Part shown: in pieces, positions 26,701-35,191 of the stretch
Numbering within the stretch: the stretch's first letter is position 1
Layout of the letters: each line of letters opens with the position of its first letter
DNA from: Polaribacter gangjinensis
GTDB taxonomy: Bacteria; Bacteroidota; Bacteroidia; Flavobacteriales; Flavobacteriaceae
Length of the DNA stretch: 64,000 nucleotides
Assembly: GCF_038024125.1 (NCBI RefSeq)
Contig: NZ_CP150662.1
Location: 885,501-949,500 of the forward strand
Reading direction: 5' to 3'
Made by a program: the position numbers and the translations under genes
Notes under the pieces: generated by a model
What the model saw: the letters and a program-made list of their open reading frames with translations, nothing else
Told to the model about the DNA's origin: nothing
Database searches by the model: none

Positions 26701-27404
26701 AATTCATTTTGTTCAGATGGCGTCCAATATTTGGTGTAATAATTTACAGAAGCCGCTCCAAAAGGATCTAAAATTGCCAATAAACCTCTTTGCTCAGGCT
26801 CAGAAAGTGAACTTTCTAAGACGCCTTGTACAAAAAGCAACACAATTACCGTGATAAATCCTGCAGCAATATTTCTAGAAAAAGTAACGACTGCAAAAAC
26901 AATTGCTCCAAACAATAAAATATTGGGCAAAATAAAAACAACATACGCTTTTAAATAGGTTGACAATTGTAAAGGACCTACCAAATCCGGATTGGTTCCT
27001 GGAAATCGAAAACCAACCATCATTCCAATGGCAATTGACAATACAATGATGGTAACAACTACAATTCCACTGAAAAATTTGGCAAATAAGTAATTCGCTT
27101 TTGTAAAAGGATAGGAATATAAAATGGTGTGCATTTCGCTTTTAAAATCCCTATGAATGGAAACGCCAATGATTGATGGAAATAAAAAGAAAATAAATAT
27201 GGTAAGACCATTCAATAAATTATTTACTCCAATTGGCGAATTCACAATTCTTGATGAACCTGTGGTTGCTGTAATTGAATCAAAAAAACCAGCTGCTGCT
27301 GCAGATAAAAAGAAGGATAATAAAAAAAAGATGACCAAATAAATGTAAAATGCTGGCTTGTTAAACCAGTATTTAATTTCTTGTTTGAATATTGTTGAAA
27401 ACAT
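23754..27404 (-). CDS. ABC transporter permease fused to an M1-family metallopeptidase domain
   Basis: A 1216-residue fusion. The first 590 residues hold about a dozen hydrophobic helices in two ABC-2-type permease sets (starting KQEIKYWFNKPAFYIYLVIF), and the remainder is a soluble domain with an M1 peptidase core. The zinc motif HEVAH is at 937-941, with the third ligand Glu about 20 residues later at 961 in LSESLSEYV; the spacing is one residue longer than the classical HExxH-x18-E. A Tyr-containing segment (GYIHYQKGSMVLYAM) matches the family's transition-state region. The partner ATPase is encoded 67 bases downstream. The likely role is export of, or signalling by, peptides cut on the far side of the membrane; the substrate is unknown. 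Confidence 0.92.
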   Translation of the reverse strand: MFSTIFKQEIKYWFNKPAFYIYLVIFFLLSFFLSAAAAGFFDSITATTGSSRIVNSPIGVNNLLNGLTIFIFFLFPSIIGVSIHRDFKSEMHTILYSYPFTKANYLFAKFFSGIVVVTIIVLSIAIGMMVGFRFPGTNPDLVGPLQLSTYLKAYVVFILPNILLFGAIVFAVVTFSRNIAAGFITVIVLLFVQGVLESSLSEPEQRGLLAILDPFGAASVNYYTKYWTPSEQNELQIPIEEMIIYNRLLWLAIASLVFGLVFRFFTFSQNAMSFSFKKSKGERVIKTNFSGITSISLPKVSYDFSFFQNLKTLWKLSNIDFKYIIKSWPFISIVLVGLVLMIVGLSEIGDIFGTPTLPVTWKMLNIGNVFSLSIIICTFLYAGMLVHRAKLSNLNHLVDSTPIPNWTLLFSKVLALVKMQFVLLALIMVSGMLFQIYKGYYNFEIGHYIVELFLLEFLNYFIWAMLAIFIQTLIGNPYLGLFLLLVLSIGIPFLSLAGIEQEIFKYNEGPGFSYSDMNSYGFLTPYLVYKLYWTLCGFTLLILSAMFWVRGIPNSFKERIQIATSRFKGVYVVCFVIFFAAFLGLGFSIYQETGTKSKRTSSKEFELRSVEWEKKYKKFENYAQPRIVGVKAKVNMYPKERFFDATAIFKMVNKTDQPIDSIFLNHNSLKSTFVFDKANTLVLEDTIHNFDIYYFKNKIMPGDSLQLIVTVDSKKNTTYRQNSPVINNGTFINNFSMFPSLGYSSNGELTDDQTRKKYGLPKNDLRPHPSDSTALGNTYISKDADWIDFEATVSTSKDQIAIAPGYLQKEWMEGDRRFFHYKMDAKILNFYAFNSARYEVKKELYKGISLEIYYHKPHTFNLDRMMKGMKASLDYNAKNFSPYQHKQVRIIEFPRTGGTFAQSFPNTIPFSESIGFIADVDDENNDGVDYPFAVTVHEVAHQWWAHQVIGADVLGATMLSESLSEYVSLKVLEHQQGKEKMRTFLKKALDDYLSQRTFERKRENPLMYNDGQGYIHYQKGSMVLYAMSDYIGEKKLNGALKKYVEKVQFQNPPYTTSIDMVNHIKEVTPDSLQYLIHDMFETITLYRNRVVKAKSTKLKNGKYQVDIEFEVSKYRNDNQGKIYYGENVGDTLSYKNDKMKKPVLSVPLKDYIDIGIFTEETVNGKKKTKELYLQKHKITKIFNKITIIVDKKPSEVGVDPYNKLIDTQSDDNRIKI

Positions 27405-27471
27405 ACGTTTTAATATTTGAAGTTAGATGTTAGAAGTGAGAAGTGAAACTTTGAACTTTAAATTTCGAACT

Positions 27472-28359
27472 TTAAACTGCTTGCGGTTCATCTTTTTTCA
27501 AAGCAATAAAATACACATCATCCAATTGAGGTGCAACTGACACAAAATCTTCAGAAGGTTTTTCTAAAGAATGCACTCTAATATTCAATGTATTATCTTG
27601 ATTATAACTTGATGATAAAATATCAAATTGTTGTTGATTTTCTTCTAAATCTTCTCTGTTGATTACTTTTTTCCAAATTGTTCCTTCCAATTCAGCAGTC
27701 GCTTTTTGTGGAGTGGTGTGATTTAAAATATTTCCACCATTTAAAATGGCCATTTCATTACACAATTCCTTTACATCATCCACAATATGCGTTGAAAATA
27801 TTACAGTACAATTTGTGCCAACTTCACGCAACACATTCAAAAAACGATGTCTTTCTGCTGGATCCAAACCCGCAGTTGGTTCGTCAACAATAATCAATTT
27901 TGGATTGTTCAACAACAATTGTGCAATGCCAAAACGCTGTTTCATTCCACCTGAATAACCAGCTACGTATTTTTTACGAACATCATATAAATTCGTGATT
28001 TCCAATACTTCTTTTACCAAAGCTTCACGCTCATTTTTATCAGAAACACCTTTTAAAGTCGCAAAATAATCTAACAAATCTACTGCTGACATTTTTGGAT
28101 ACACTCCAAAAGATTGAGGCAAATAGCCCAACACTTTACGTAAAGCCATTTTATCTTCCAATACATTAATGTCGCCAAAATAAATTTCACCAGCATCAGG
28201 ACTTTGTAAAGTAGCAATTGTTCTCATCAAAGATGATTTTCCTGCGCCATTTGGTCCTAACAAACCAAACATTCCCGTTCCAATTTCGATACTTAAATTA
28301 TCAATAGCTTTTACGCCATTTGAGTAGGTTTTTGTTAAATTTTTGATGACTAATTTCAT
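27472..28359 (-). CDS. ABC transporter ATP-binding protein
   Basis: 295 residues with all ATPase motifs: Walker A GPNGAGKSS near 35-43, Q-loop YLPQSFGVYPKMS, signature YSGGMKQRFG, Walker B LIIVDEPTAGLDP, and the switch His in IFSTHIVDDV. A C-terminal extension of about 70 residues is typical of ABC-2 exporters. It lies downstream of the permease/M1 fusion on the same strand with 67 bases between, so the two form one exporter. The spacer carries a short AT-rich repeat (GAACTTTAAA, twice). The substrate is not predictable. Confidence 0.95.
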   Translation of the reverse strand: MKLVIKNLTKTYSNGVKAIDNLSIEIGTGMFGLLGPNGAGKSSLMRTIATLQSPDAGEIYFGDINVLEDKMALRKVLGYLPQSFGVYPKMSAVDLLDYFATLKGVSDKNEREALVKEVLEITNLYDVRKKYVAGYSGGMKQRFGIAQLLLNNPKLIIVDEPTAGLDPAERHRFLNVLREVGTNCTVIFSTHIVDDVKELCNEMAILNGGNILNHTTPQKATAELEGTIWKKVINREDLEENQQQFDILSSSYNQDNTLNIRVHSLEKPSEDFVSVAPQLDDVYFIALKKDEPQAV

Positions 28360-28493
28360 TTTGTTGGTTTTATGAAGATTTTAAATCGTTGTTATTTGTG
28401 TAAAAATAGGGTATTTTGTTACAATTTTTTGAGATTATTTTATCCAAAGTCTTGAAAAATCGTTTTATTTTTACAAAAAAATTAAAATAAAAC

Positions 28494-29582
28494 ATGTCAA
28501 ATACATCTATACTTACTGAAAATTCGCTCAAATTTTTAGAAAAATATTTAAACAACGCTGCTCCAACAGGTTATGAATGGGAAGGTCAAAAAATTTGGAT
28601 GGAATACTTAAAACCTTATGTAGATACTTTTATCACAGATACTTATGGAACTGCAGTTGGAATCATCAATCCTGATGCTCCTTACAAAGTTGTGATTGAA
28701 GGTCATGCTGATGAAATTTCATGGTATGTTAATTATATTTCAGACAAAGGATTGATTTATGTGGTTAGAAATGGTGGAAGTGATCATCAAATCGCACCAA
28801 GTAAAATTGTAAATATTCATACCAAAAATGGCATTGTAAAAGGTGTTTTTGGTTGGCCAGCAATTCATACAAGAGAAAGAGCTACTGAAGAATCTCCAAA
28901 ACCTGAAAATATTTTTATTGATTGTGGTTGTGCTACCAAAGAAGAAGTTGAAAATTTAGGAGTTCATGTTGGTTGTGTAATTACCTATCCTGATGAATTT
29001 CATATTTTGAACGGTAACAAATTCGTTTGCAGAGCTTTAGACAATAGAATGGGTGGATTTATGATTGCTGAAGTTGCGCGTTTGTTGAAAGAAAACAACA
29101 TCAAATTGCCTTTTGGATTGTATGTAACGAACTCTGTTCAAGAAGAAATTGGATTGCGTGGCGCAGAAATGATCACACAAACCATCAAACCAAATGTAGC
29201 CATTGTAACTGATGTAACGCATGATACAACAACACCAATGATTGATGTTAAAAAAACAGGACATCAAGAATTGGGCAAAGGTCCTGTAATTGCGTATGCA
29301 CCTGCAGTACAACAAAAATTACGCGATTTGATTACGCAAACTGCTGAAGAAAACAACATTCCGTATCAAAGAAATGCGTTATCAAGAGCCACAGGAACTG
29401 ATACTGATGCATTTGCGTATAGCAATGGTGGTGTGGCTTCTGCATTGATTTCATTGCCTTTGCGTTACATGCATACCACTGTTGAAATGGTTCACAGAGA
29501 AGATGTTGAAAACGTCATCAAAATGATTTACGAAACCTTGTTGAAAATCAAATCTGGAGAAACTTTTTCTTATTTTAAATAG
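28494..29582 (+). CDS. M42-family metallopeptidase (glutamyl aminopeptidase type)
   Basis: 362 residues, cytoplasmic, related to the tetrahedral aminopeptidases that trim small peptides. Metal-binding motifs of the M42/M28 clan are visible: VVIEGHADEISWYV near 63-76 (His and Asp), ALDNRMGGF near 181-189 (bridging Asp), VQEEIGLRGAEM near 216-227 (catalytic Glu pair) and VTDVTHD near 239-245; the last His ligand is probably in RYMHTTVEMVH. The ATG at 28494 is the only good start. It is transcribed divergently from the ABC ATPase across 134 bases. Two metals, usually zinc or cobalt, are expected. Confidence 0.93.
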   Translation: MSNTSILTENSLKFLEKYLNNAAPTGYEWEGQKIWMEYLKPYVDTFITDTYGTAVGIINPDAPYKVVIEGHADEISWYVNYISDKGLIYVVRNGGSDHQIAPSKIVNIHTKNGIVKGVFGWPAIHTRERATEESPKPENIFIDCGCATKEEVENLGVHVGCVITYPDEFHILNGNKFVCRALDNRMGGFMIAEVARLLKENNIKLPFGLYVTNSVQEEIGLRGAEMITQTIKPNVAIVTDVTHDTTTPMIDVKKTGHQELGKGPVIAYAPAVQQKLRDLITQTAEENNIPYQRNALSRATGTDTDAFAYSNGGVASALISLPLRYMHTTVEMVHREDVENVIKMIYETLLKIKSGETFSYFK

Positions 29583-29656
29583 TTAACAAGTTATTGCACA
29601 GAGCTACACAAAGAAAGCTCAAAGTTTCACAAAGAAAATTATACTAATCATTTTTG

Positions 29657-29693
29657 CTTTGTGTTTTTTGTGTCTTCTTTGTGTTTTTTGTGT
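29657..29693 (+). repeat. 17-bp direct repeat in a low-complexity spacer
   Basis: CTTTGTGTTTTTTGTGT occurs at 29657-29673 and again at 29677-29693. Upstream, ACACAAAG and CACAAAG copies (29612-29635) are complementary to it and could fold the whole spacer into a long hairpin after the M42 gene. Confidence 0.7.
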
Positions 29694-29745
29694 AACAGTT
29701 TTTTCATTAAGATTCTTTTTATGTAGCTACTACAAATAATAAAAT

Positions 29746-30288
29746 ATGGACGAACTCATAGATATTTTAACTCCAGAAGGAAAACCAACAGGAAAAGTTG
29801 CTTTAAAATCAGAAGCGCATAAAAACGGTTGGTTTCATGCCACAGTTCATATTTGGTTATACACAAAAGACAATCAGATTTTATTGCAAAAAAGAGCGCT
29901 TACCAAAAAAGTATTTCCTGGTTTGTGGGACATTTCTGTTGCTGGTCATATTGCAGCTGGAGAAAGCATTTTAGAAGCAGCCATCAGAGAAGTTGATGAG
30001 GAATTAGGATTAAAAATCAATGCTTCAGATTTGAAAAAAATCGGCACAAGAATTCATCAAGTTTCGCATGCAAATGGTATTCAAGATAATGAACATCATC
30101 ATGTTTTTATATCTGAATTAAAAGTCCCCATCAATCAATTAAGCATTCAAAAAGAAGAAGTTGATGCTATTCAATTGTTTGATTTGACAGTTTTAAAAAA
30201 CACAAAAAACCTCGAAAATGTATTGCTTTCAAGATTTCATGAATATTATTGTAGTGTTTATGAAAGCATCGTAAAATACATTTCTTAG
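29746..30288 (+). CDS. NUDIX hydrolase
   Basis: 180 residues. The NUDIX box is complete at residues 67-89: GHIAAGE, then REVDEELGL, matching Gx5Ex7REUxEExGU. The early part (DILTPEGKPTGKVALKSEAH, FHATVHIWLYT) is like the YfcD/isopentenyl-diphosphate isomerase-type subfamily, but without the full isomerase Cys/Glu motifs I would not claim that reaction. It should hydrolyse a nucleoside diphosphate linked to another group, with magnesium. It stands alone between the M42 gene and the DUF294 gene. Confidence 0.9.
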   Translation: MDELIDILTPEGKPTGKVALKSEAHKNGWFHATVHIWLYTKDNQILLQKRALTKKVFPGLWDISVAGHIAAGESILEAAIREVDEELGLKINASDLKKIGTRIHQVSHANGIQDNEHHHVFISELKVPINQLSIQKEEVDAIQLFDLTVLKNTKNLENVLLSRFHEYYCSVYESIVKYIS

Positions 30289-30315
30289 GAAAACAAAATC
30301 ACTGTAAAAATTTCA

Positions 30316-30342
30316 TTTTGATAAATTATTAGCGTAACTTTC
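30316..30342 (+). promoter_or_regulatory. Possible promoter of the CBS/DUF294 gene
   Basis: TTTTG at 30316-30320 is followed after 14 bases by TAACTTTC (30335-30342), one base off the TAnnTTTG box, about 20 bases before the ATG at 30363. Confidence 0.3.
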
Positions 30343-30362
30343 AGCAGTTTATCAACAAAAAA

Positions 30363-32228
30363 ATGAATACAATTTCTTATAGAATCAAGGATTTTTTAAA
30401 AGAGCATCATCCTTTTTCATTTTTGCATGCTGATGAACAACTTGAAATTGCCAAAAATTGTTCCATCAAATATGTGGAAGAAAATGAATCGATTTTTGAT
30501 ATCGAAAAACCTCTTTTAAATCACTTTTTTTTGGTAAAAGATGGTGCAGTTGGTTTGTACAATCAACAAAATCAACTTCTTGAAAAATGTGATGAAGGTG
30601 ATATTTTTGGCTTAAGAGCCATTATTAGAAATGACACGTATAAACTTTCAGCTAAAGCCTTAGAGGAGTGTATTTTATACACTTTTCCATCTGAAATTTA
30701 TGATGAAATTTTAAGTAAAAACAACGATGTTGTTCAATTTATCATCCGAAATTTCGCGAGCACTAATTACCTAAATGTTAATGCTTTTGAAAATCAAAAA
30801 GCAATCATTACAGAAGAAAAACTGACAATAAATTTTTCAAAAAATCCTGTTACTTGTAAAAAAGAAACGAGTATCAAAGATGCAGCTCAGCTAATGACTG
30901 ACAAAAAAGTGGGTTCCATTCTGATTGAAGAGCATAATTTTCCAATAGGCATTATCACTGACAAAGATTTTAGAACCAAAATTGCGACTGGAAAAATAGA
31001 TATTTTATTGTCTGTTGAAAAAATCATGTCTTCGCCAGTGATTTGTGTTTCTGATAAAATTTCGATTGCTGAAGCTCAAATTGTGATGCTAAAAAATAAA
31101 ATTACTCATTTGTGCATTACAAAATCTGGAATGAAAAATGAAGAAATCTTAGGCGTTTTATCTGAGCATGATATTATTTTAATTCGTGAAAACAATCCGT
31201 CTGTTTTGATCAAACAAATCAAACGCTCCCTGACAATTGATGAATTGAAAAAAATACGAATTCAATCCTTTGATTTACTTAAAAAATACCTTTTTCAAGA
31301 TTTAGATATTGATTTTATCAATAAAATAATTTCGGAAATTACGCACACACTTACAGCAAGAATAATTGATCTGGCAATTGAGCAACTTCAAGAAAAACCT
31401 CCTGTGCCATTTTCTTGGTTATCCTTAGGAAGTCAGGGAAGAAAAGAGCAATTATTACTTACAGATCAAGACAATGCAATAATTTTTAGGGATAGCAAAG
31501 ACAATGAAAAAAACAGAGATTATTTTTTAAAACTCGCCAAGATAGTTACAACTCAACTTCATGAAATTGGCTATGAATATTGCCCTGCAAATATGATGGC
31601 ATCTAATAAAGAATGGTGTTTGAGCACTCAAGAATGGAAAGAAAAATACGCCAATTGGATCTCAAAACCAGTTCCTGAAAACATCCTTTTTTGTACAATT
31701 TTTTTTGATATTGAAACCATTTATGGAGATGAAAAATTAGAGGTTGATGTAACGCATTCCATTTACCAAAATATTTCAAAAAATACTATTTTCTTGAATT
31801 TTTTAGCTTTAAATAGCACTCAAAATCCACCTCCACTCGGATTTTTTAGGCAGTTTTTATTAGAAGCTTCTGGCGCGCAAAAAGAACAATTTGACATCAA
31901 AGCAAGAGCCATGATGCCTTTGGTTGATGCTGCAAGATTGTTGAGCATTCATCAAAAAATTGATGTAAAAAATACGATTGAACGCTTTGCAGCTTTGATT
32001 TTGAAAGAACCTCAAAATGAAGAAATTTATACGCAATGTTTGAATGCTTACAAAACATTATTGAAATTCAGGACAAAATACGGATTGCAAAACAATAATT
32101 CTGGAAGATATATTGATTTAAATTCATTGAATAAATCAGAAAAATTAACGCTGAAAGAGTGTTTTAAAGCAGTTAAAGAAATCCAAAGTTTGATTATAAA
32201 TAGATTTCAACTGGCTAATTTTATGTAA
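30363..32228 (+). CDS. Cyclic-nucleotide-binding/CBS/DUF294 putative nucleotidyltransferase
   Basis: 621 residues in four parts: a cNMP-binding-like domain (about 15-125, with VKDGAVGLYNQ and GDIFGLRAI), two CBS motifs (about 155-280, with DKKVGSILIEE and SEHDIILIRE), a DUF294 nucleotidyltransferase core with GSQGRKEQ at 356-363 and the metal-binding pair Asp368/Asp370 in TDQDNAI, and a DUF294 substrate-binding helical domain to the end. The catalytic motifs look intact. It is followed after 6 bases by the exonuclease gene and converges on acs. Such proteins recur beside ActP-type symporters and DUF4212 in proteobacteria too, so a role in acetate sensing or signalling is likely, but the nucleotide product and target are unknown. 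Confidence 0.9.
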   Translation: MNTISYRIKDFLKEHHPFSFLHADEQLEIAKNCSIKYVEENESIFDIEKPLLNHFFLVKDGAVGLYNQQNQLLEKCDEGDIFGLRAIIRNDTYKLSAKALEECILYTFPSEIYDEILSKNNDVVQFIIRNFASTNYLNVNAFENQKAIITEEKLTINFSKNPVTCKKETSIKDAAQLMTDKKVGSILIEEHNFPIGIITDKDFRTKIATGKIDILLSVEKIMSSPVICVSDKISIAEAQIVMLKNKITHLCITKSGMKNEEILGVLSEHDIILIRENNPSVLIKQIKRSLTIDELKKIRIQSFDLLKKYLFQDLDIDFINKIISEITHTLTARIIDLAIEQLQEKPPVPFSWLSLGSQGRKEQLLLTDQDNAIIFRDSKDNEKNRDYFLKLAKIVTTQLHEIGYEYCPANMMASNKEWCLSTQEWKEKYANWISKPVPENILFCTIFFDIETIYGDEKLEVDVTHSIYQNISKNTIFLNFLALNSTQNPPPLGFFRQFLLEASGAQKEQFDIKARAMMPLVDAARLLSIHQKIDVKNTIERFAALILKEPQNEEIYTQCLNAYKTLLKFRTKYGLQNNNSGRYIDLNSLNKSEKLTLKECFKAVKEIQSLIINRFQLANFM

Positions 32229-32234
32229 TTTTTT

Positions 32235-32888
32235 ATGTTTTTCAGAAAAAAATATCCGCCATTTTGGGAAGAATATCTATCGCATTTTAAAAATGATTCT
32301 AAAAAAACATTTTCGGAAATTCGCTTTGTTATTCTAGATACAGAAACTACTGGTTTGAACATAAAACATGATAAAATTCTTTCAATAGGTGCAATCGCTG
32401 TAAAAAATGAATCAATTAATGTGGCAGACAGTTTTGAATGTTTTGTAAAACAAGCCATTTTTGATAAAAATACTGTTGAAATTCATGGTATTAGAAAATA
32501 TGATTCGCAAAAAATAGCCGAAGAAAAAGCCATTCAGGATTTTTTGAAATTTATAAAAAATGCTGTTTTAGTTGGACATCATATCAATTTTGATATTGAA
32601 ATGCTGAATAATTCACTCTCAAAAATGGGTGTTCCAAAATTGAAAAATATTCTGTTAGATACAGGAAATCTGCATAAAAAAACGTTGCTTGATACAACTG
32701 ATCATCATTTTTCATTGGACGAACTCATCAAAATGTACAAAATCACTCCACATGATCGTCATAATGCATTGGGTGATGCTATGATTACAGCACAATTATT
32801 CTTGAAAATCACCAAGAAATTATCAAAAAACAATACGCTTAGCATTGCTTATTTAAAAAGACCTGCTAAACATATTGGATTGATTTAA
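32235..32888 (+). CDS. DnaQ-like 3'-5' exonuclease
   Basis: 217 residues of the DEDD exonuclease superfamily: ExoI VILDTETTG near 31-39, ExoII VGHHINFDIEM near 115-125, and ExoIII HNALGDAMIT near 175-184. It has the epsilon-type fold but lacks the polymerase-binding tail of true DnaQ, and its position after the DUF294 gene (6-base gap) argues for a special role. In other bacteria annotated DNA polymerase III epsilon-like genes sit beside acs/actP, as I recall from Vibrio. It may act on RNA or nucleotide products of its partner; this is inference. It ends 6 bases from the convergent acs gene. Confidence 0.9.
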   Translation: MFFRKKYPPFWEEYLSHFKNDSKKTFSEIRFVILDTETTGLNIKHDKILSIGAIAVKNESINVADSFECFVKQAIFDKNTVEIHGIRKYDSQKIAEEKAIQDFLKFIKNAVLVGHHINFDIEMLNNSLSKMGVPKLKNILLDTGNLHKKTLLDTTDHHFSLDELIKMYKITPHDRHNALGDAMITAQLFLKITKKLSKNNTLSIAYLKRPAKHIGLI

Positions 32889-32894
32889 AAATAC

Positions 32895-34802
32895 TTACAA
32901 AACATTATCCATAATATCTTGCACAACTTCAGGATTTAAAAGCGTACTTGTATCTCCTAAATTCGAAGTGTCTTTACAAGCAATTTTACGCAATATTCTT
33001 CGCATAATTTTTCCTGAGCGTGTTTTTGGCAAACCTTCTGTAAATTGAATTTTATCCAATTTTGCAATTGGGCCAATTTGCTCGGTAATCATTTGGTTAA
33101 TTTCTTTTCGTAAATTATCATGATCTCTGGATTCACCAGTTTCTTTTAAGGTTACATATCCATACAATGCATTTCCTTTGATATCATGAGGAAAACCAAC
33201 AATAGCTGATTCTGAAACTGCTGGATGTTCGTTAATTGCATCTTCAATTGGAGCTGTTCCTAAATTATGTCCTGAAACAATAATCACATCATCTACTCTT
33301 CCTGTAATTCTGTAATACCCAACTTCATCGCGCAAAGCACCATCACCTGTAAAATACATATTTTTAAAAGTTGAAAAATAGGTGTCTTTGAATCGTTGAT
33401 GATCACCCCAAATTGTTCGTGCGATTGATGGCCAAGGATATTTGATACACAATTTACCATCCACTTGATTTCCTGTGATTTCATTTCCATTTTCATCCAT
33501 TAAAACAGGCTGAATTCCTAAAAAAGGTAAAGTTGCATACGTTGGTTTTGTGGGTGTTGAAAATGGAATTGGCGTTATCATCACTCCACCAGTTTCAGTT
33601 TGCCACCAAGTATCTACAATAGGTGCTTTCTTTTTACCAATATTATCATCATACCAGTGCCAAGCTTCTTCGTTAATTGGTTCTCCAACCGTTCCTAAAA
33701 CTTTGATACTAGTCAAATCGTGATGATCTACAAAATCAACTCCTTCTTTTGCCAAAGCTCTTATGGCTGTTGGCGCTGTATAAAATTGATTTACTTTGTG
33801 TTTTTCTACAATTTCCCAAAATCTTCCGTAATTTGGATAATTAGGAACACCTTCAAAAAGTACAGTTGTTGCACCATTTGCTAACGGACCATAAACTATA
33901 TAACTATGCCCAGTAATCCATCCAATATCAGCAGTACACCAATACACATCTCCTTTTGTATACTGAAAAACATTTTTAAAAGTATAGGCTGTGTAAACCA
34001 TATAACCTGCAGTTGTATGCACCATTCCTTTTGGTTTACCTGTTGATCCTGAGGTGTATAAAATAAATAACGGATCTTCTGCATCCATAATTTCTGGTGC
34101 ACATTCTTTAGAAGCTTCAGCTAATAATGGTGCAATCCAAAAATCTCTTTCAGGTTTCATTTCAATTTCTGAATTGATTCGATTTACAACCAATACCGCT
34201 TCAACACAAAGACAACTTACCAACGCTTCATCTACAATTCCTTTTAAATCGATTGTTTTTGCACCTCTGTAAGAACCATCAGAAGTGATGACCATTTTAC
34301 ATTCGCTATCATTTATCCTTGTTGATAAAGCTGTTGATGAAAATCCAGCAAAAACCACAGAATGTATTGCACCAATTCTGGCACATGCTAACAAAGAAAT
34401 CGCTAATTCAGGAATCATAGGCAAATAAATGCAAACTCTATCTCCTTTTTGTATTCCTTTTGATTTCAATACATTAGCCATTTGATTTACACGTTCGTGA
34501 AGATCTTTGTAGGTGATGTGTTGCGCTTCTTCATCAGGATTATTTGGCTCAAAAATGATAGCAGTTTTATGCGCATTAGTATATAAATGACGGTCAATAC
34601 AATTTTCTGTGATGTTTAATTTTGCACCTTCATACCATTTTATCTCAGGTTTTGAAAAATCCCAACTTACCACTTTATGCCATTTTTCTCTCCATAAAAA
34701 ATGTTCCTCTGCTATTTCTTCCCAAAATAATTCGGGATTTCTAACTGAATTTCTATAAACGTGAAAGTATTCTGGGAAATTTTTGATGTGATAATTACTC
34801 AT
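32895..34802 (-). CDS. acs: Acetyl-coenzyme A synthetase
   Basis: Acs activates acetate with ATP and CoA through acetyl-AMP. The 635-residue product matches family length. It shows the P-loop-like YTSGSTGKPKG, the acetate-pocket region DTWWQTETGG, the hinge segment RVDDVIIVSGHNLGTAPIEDA (given with its first half only as the core) and the catalytic Lys598 in PKTRSGKIMRR, the site that acetylation controls in other bacteria. It is followed, in reverse order of translation, by the regulator and kinase genes: the response regulator stops 23 bases upstream of its ATG. It is thus the last gene of the acetate operon. The identification is secure. Confidence 0.97.
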   Translation of the reverse strand: MSNYHIKNFPEYFHVYRNSVRNPELFWEEIAEEHFLWREKWHKVVSWDFSKPEIKWYEGAKLNITENCIDRHLYTNAHKTAIIFEPNNPDEEAQHITYKDLHERVNQMANVLKSKGIQKGDRVCIYLPMIPELAISLLACARIGAIHSVVFAGFSSTALSTRINDSECKMVITSDGSYRGAKTIDLKGIVDEALVSCLCVEAVLVVNRINSEIEMKPERDFWIAPLLAEASKECAPEIMDAEDPLFILYTSGSTGKPKGMVHTTAGYMVYTAYTFKNVFQYTKGDVYWCTADIGWITGHSYIVYGPLANGATTVLFEGVPNYPNYGRFWEIVEKHKVNQFYTAPTAIRALAKEGVDFVDHHDLTSIKVLGTVGEPINEEAWHWYDDNIGKKKAPIVDTWWQTETGGVMITPIPFSTPTKPTYATLPFLGIQPVLMDENGNEITGNQVDGKLCIKYPWPSIARTIWGDHQRFKDTYFSTFKNMYFTGDGALRDEVGYYRITGRVDDVIIVSGHNLGTAPIEDAINEHPAVSESAIVGFPHDIKGNALYGYVTLKETGESRDHDNLRKEINQMITEQIGPIAKLDKIQFTEGLPKTRSGKIMRRILRKIACKDTSNLGDTSTLLNPEVVQDIMDNVL

Positions 34803-34825
34803 AATTTTTAGATTTTTAAATGATA

Positions 34826-35191
34826 TTAATTTTGAAGCAGTAAATTAATTTCTGCGATTATTTTTTTTGTTGAAAATGGTTTTGTAAAATATTGATCAAC
34901 ACCTAATGAAAAGCCTTTTTCAATATCTTCTTTTTTACTTTTTGCAGTTAAAAAAACCACTTTTACATCTTTTAAATTTTCATTTTGTTTTATTAATTGC
35001 AATGTTTGATAGCCATCAACCTTTGGCATCATAATGTCTAAAAGAACCACATTGGGGTGTTCTTTCTTTAAAATTTCAAGAGCTTCACTGCCATCTCTAG
35101 CAATAAAAACCTCGAAATCTTGTTTTTTAAAAGCATATTCTAATGCCATTAAGATATTGGGTTCATCATCTACTATTAGTATTTTTTTCAT
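34826..35191 (-). CDS. Response regulator, single receiver domain (CrbR-like context)
   Basis: 121 residues, a receiver domain only: acidic pair Asp8/Asp9 in ILIVDDEPN, phosphoacceptor Asp52 in VVLLDIMMPKVDG, the Thr/Ser switch in VVFLTAKSKKED, and Lys in FTKPF near 102-106. It has no DNA-binding domain, unlike LuxR-type CrbR of Vibrio, so it must act by protein contact or hand phosphate onward. Its ATG abuts the stop of the symporter-kinase gene (no gap), so the two are a cognate pair. The partner that turns its phosphorylation into acs control is not evident here; the zinc-ribbon/HTH protein at 41533 is one candidate. Confidence 0.93.
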   Translation of the reverse strand: MKKILIVDDEPNILMALEYAFKKQDFEVFIARDGSEALEILKKEHPNVVLLDIMMPKVDGYQTLQLIKQNENLKDVKVVFLTAKSKKEDIEKGFSLGVDQYFTKPFSTKKIIAEINLLLQN

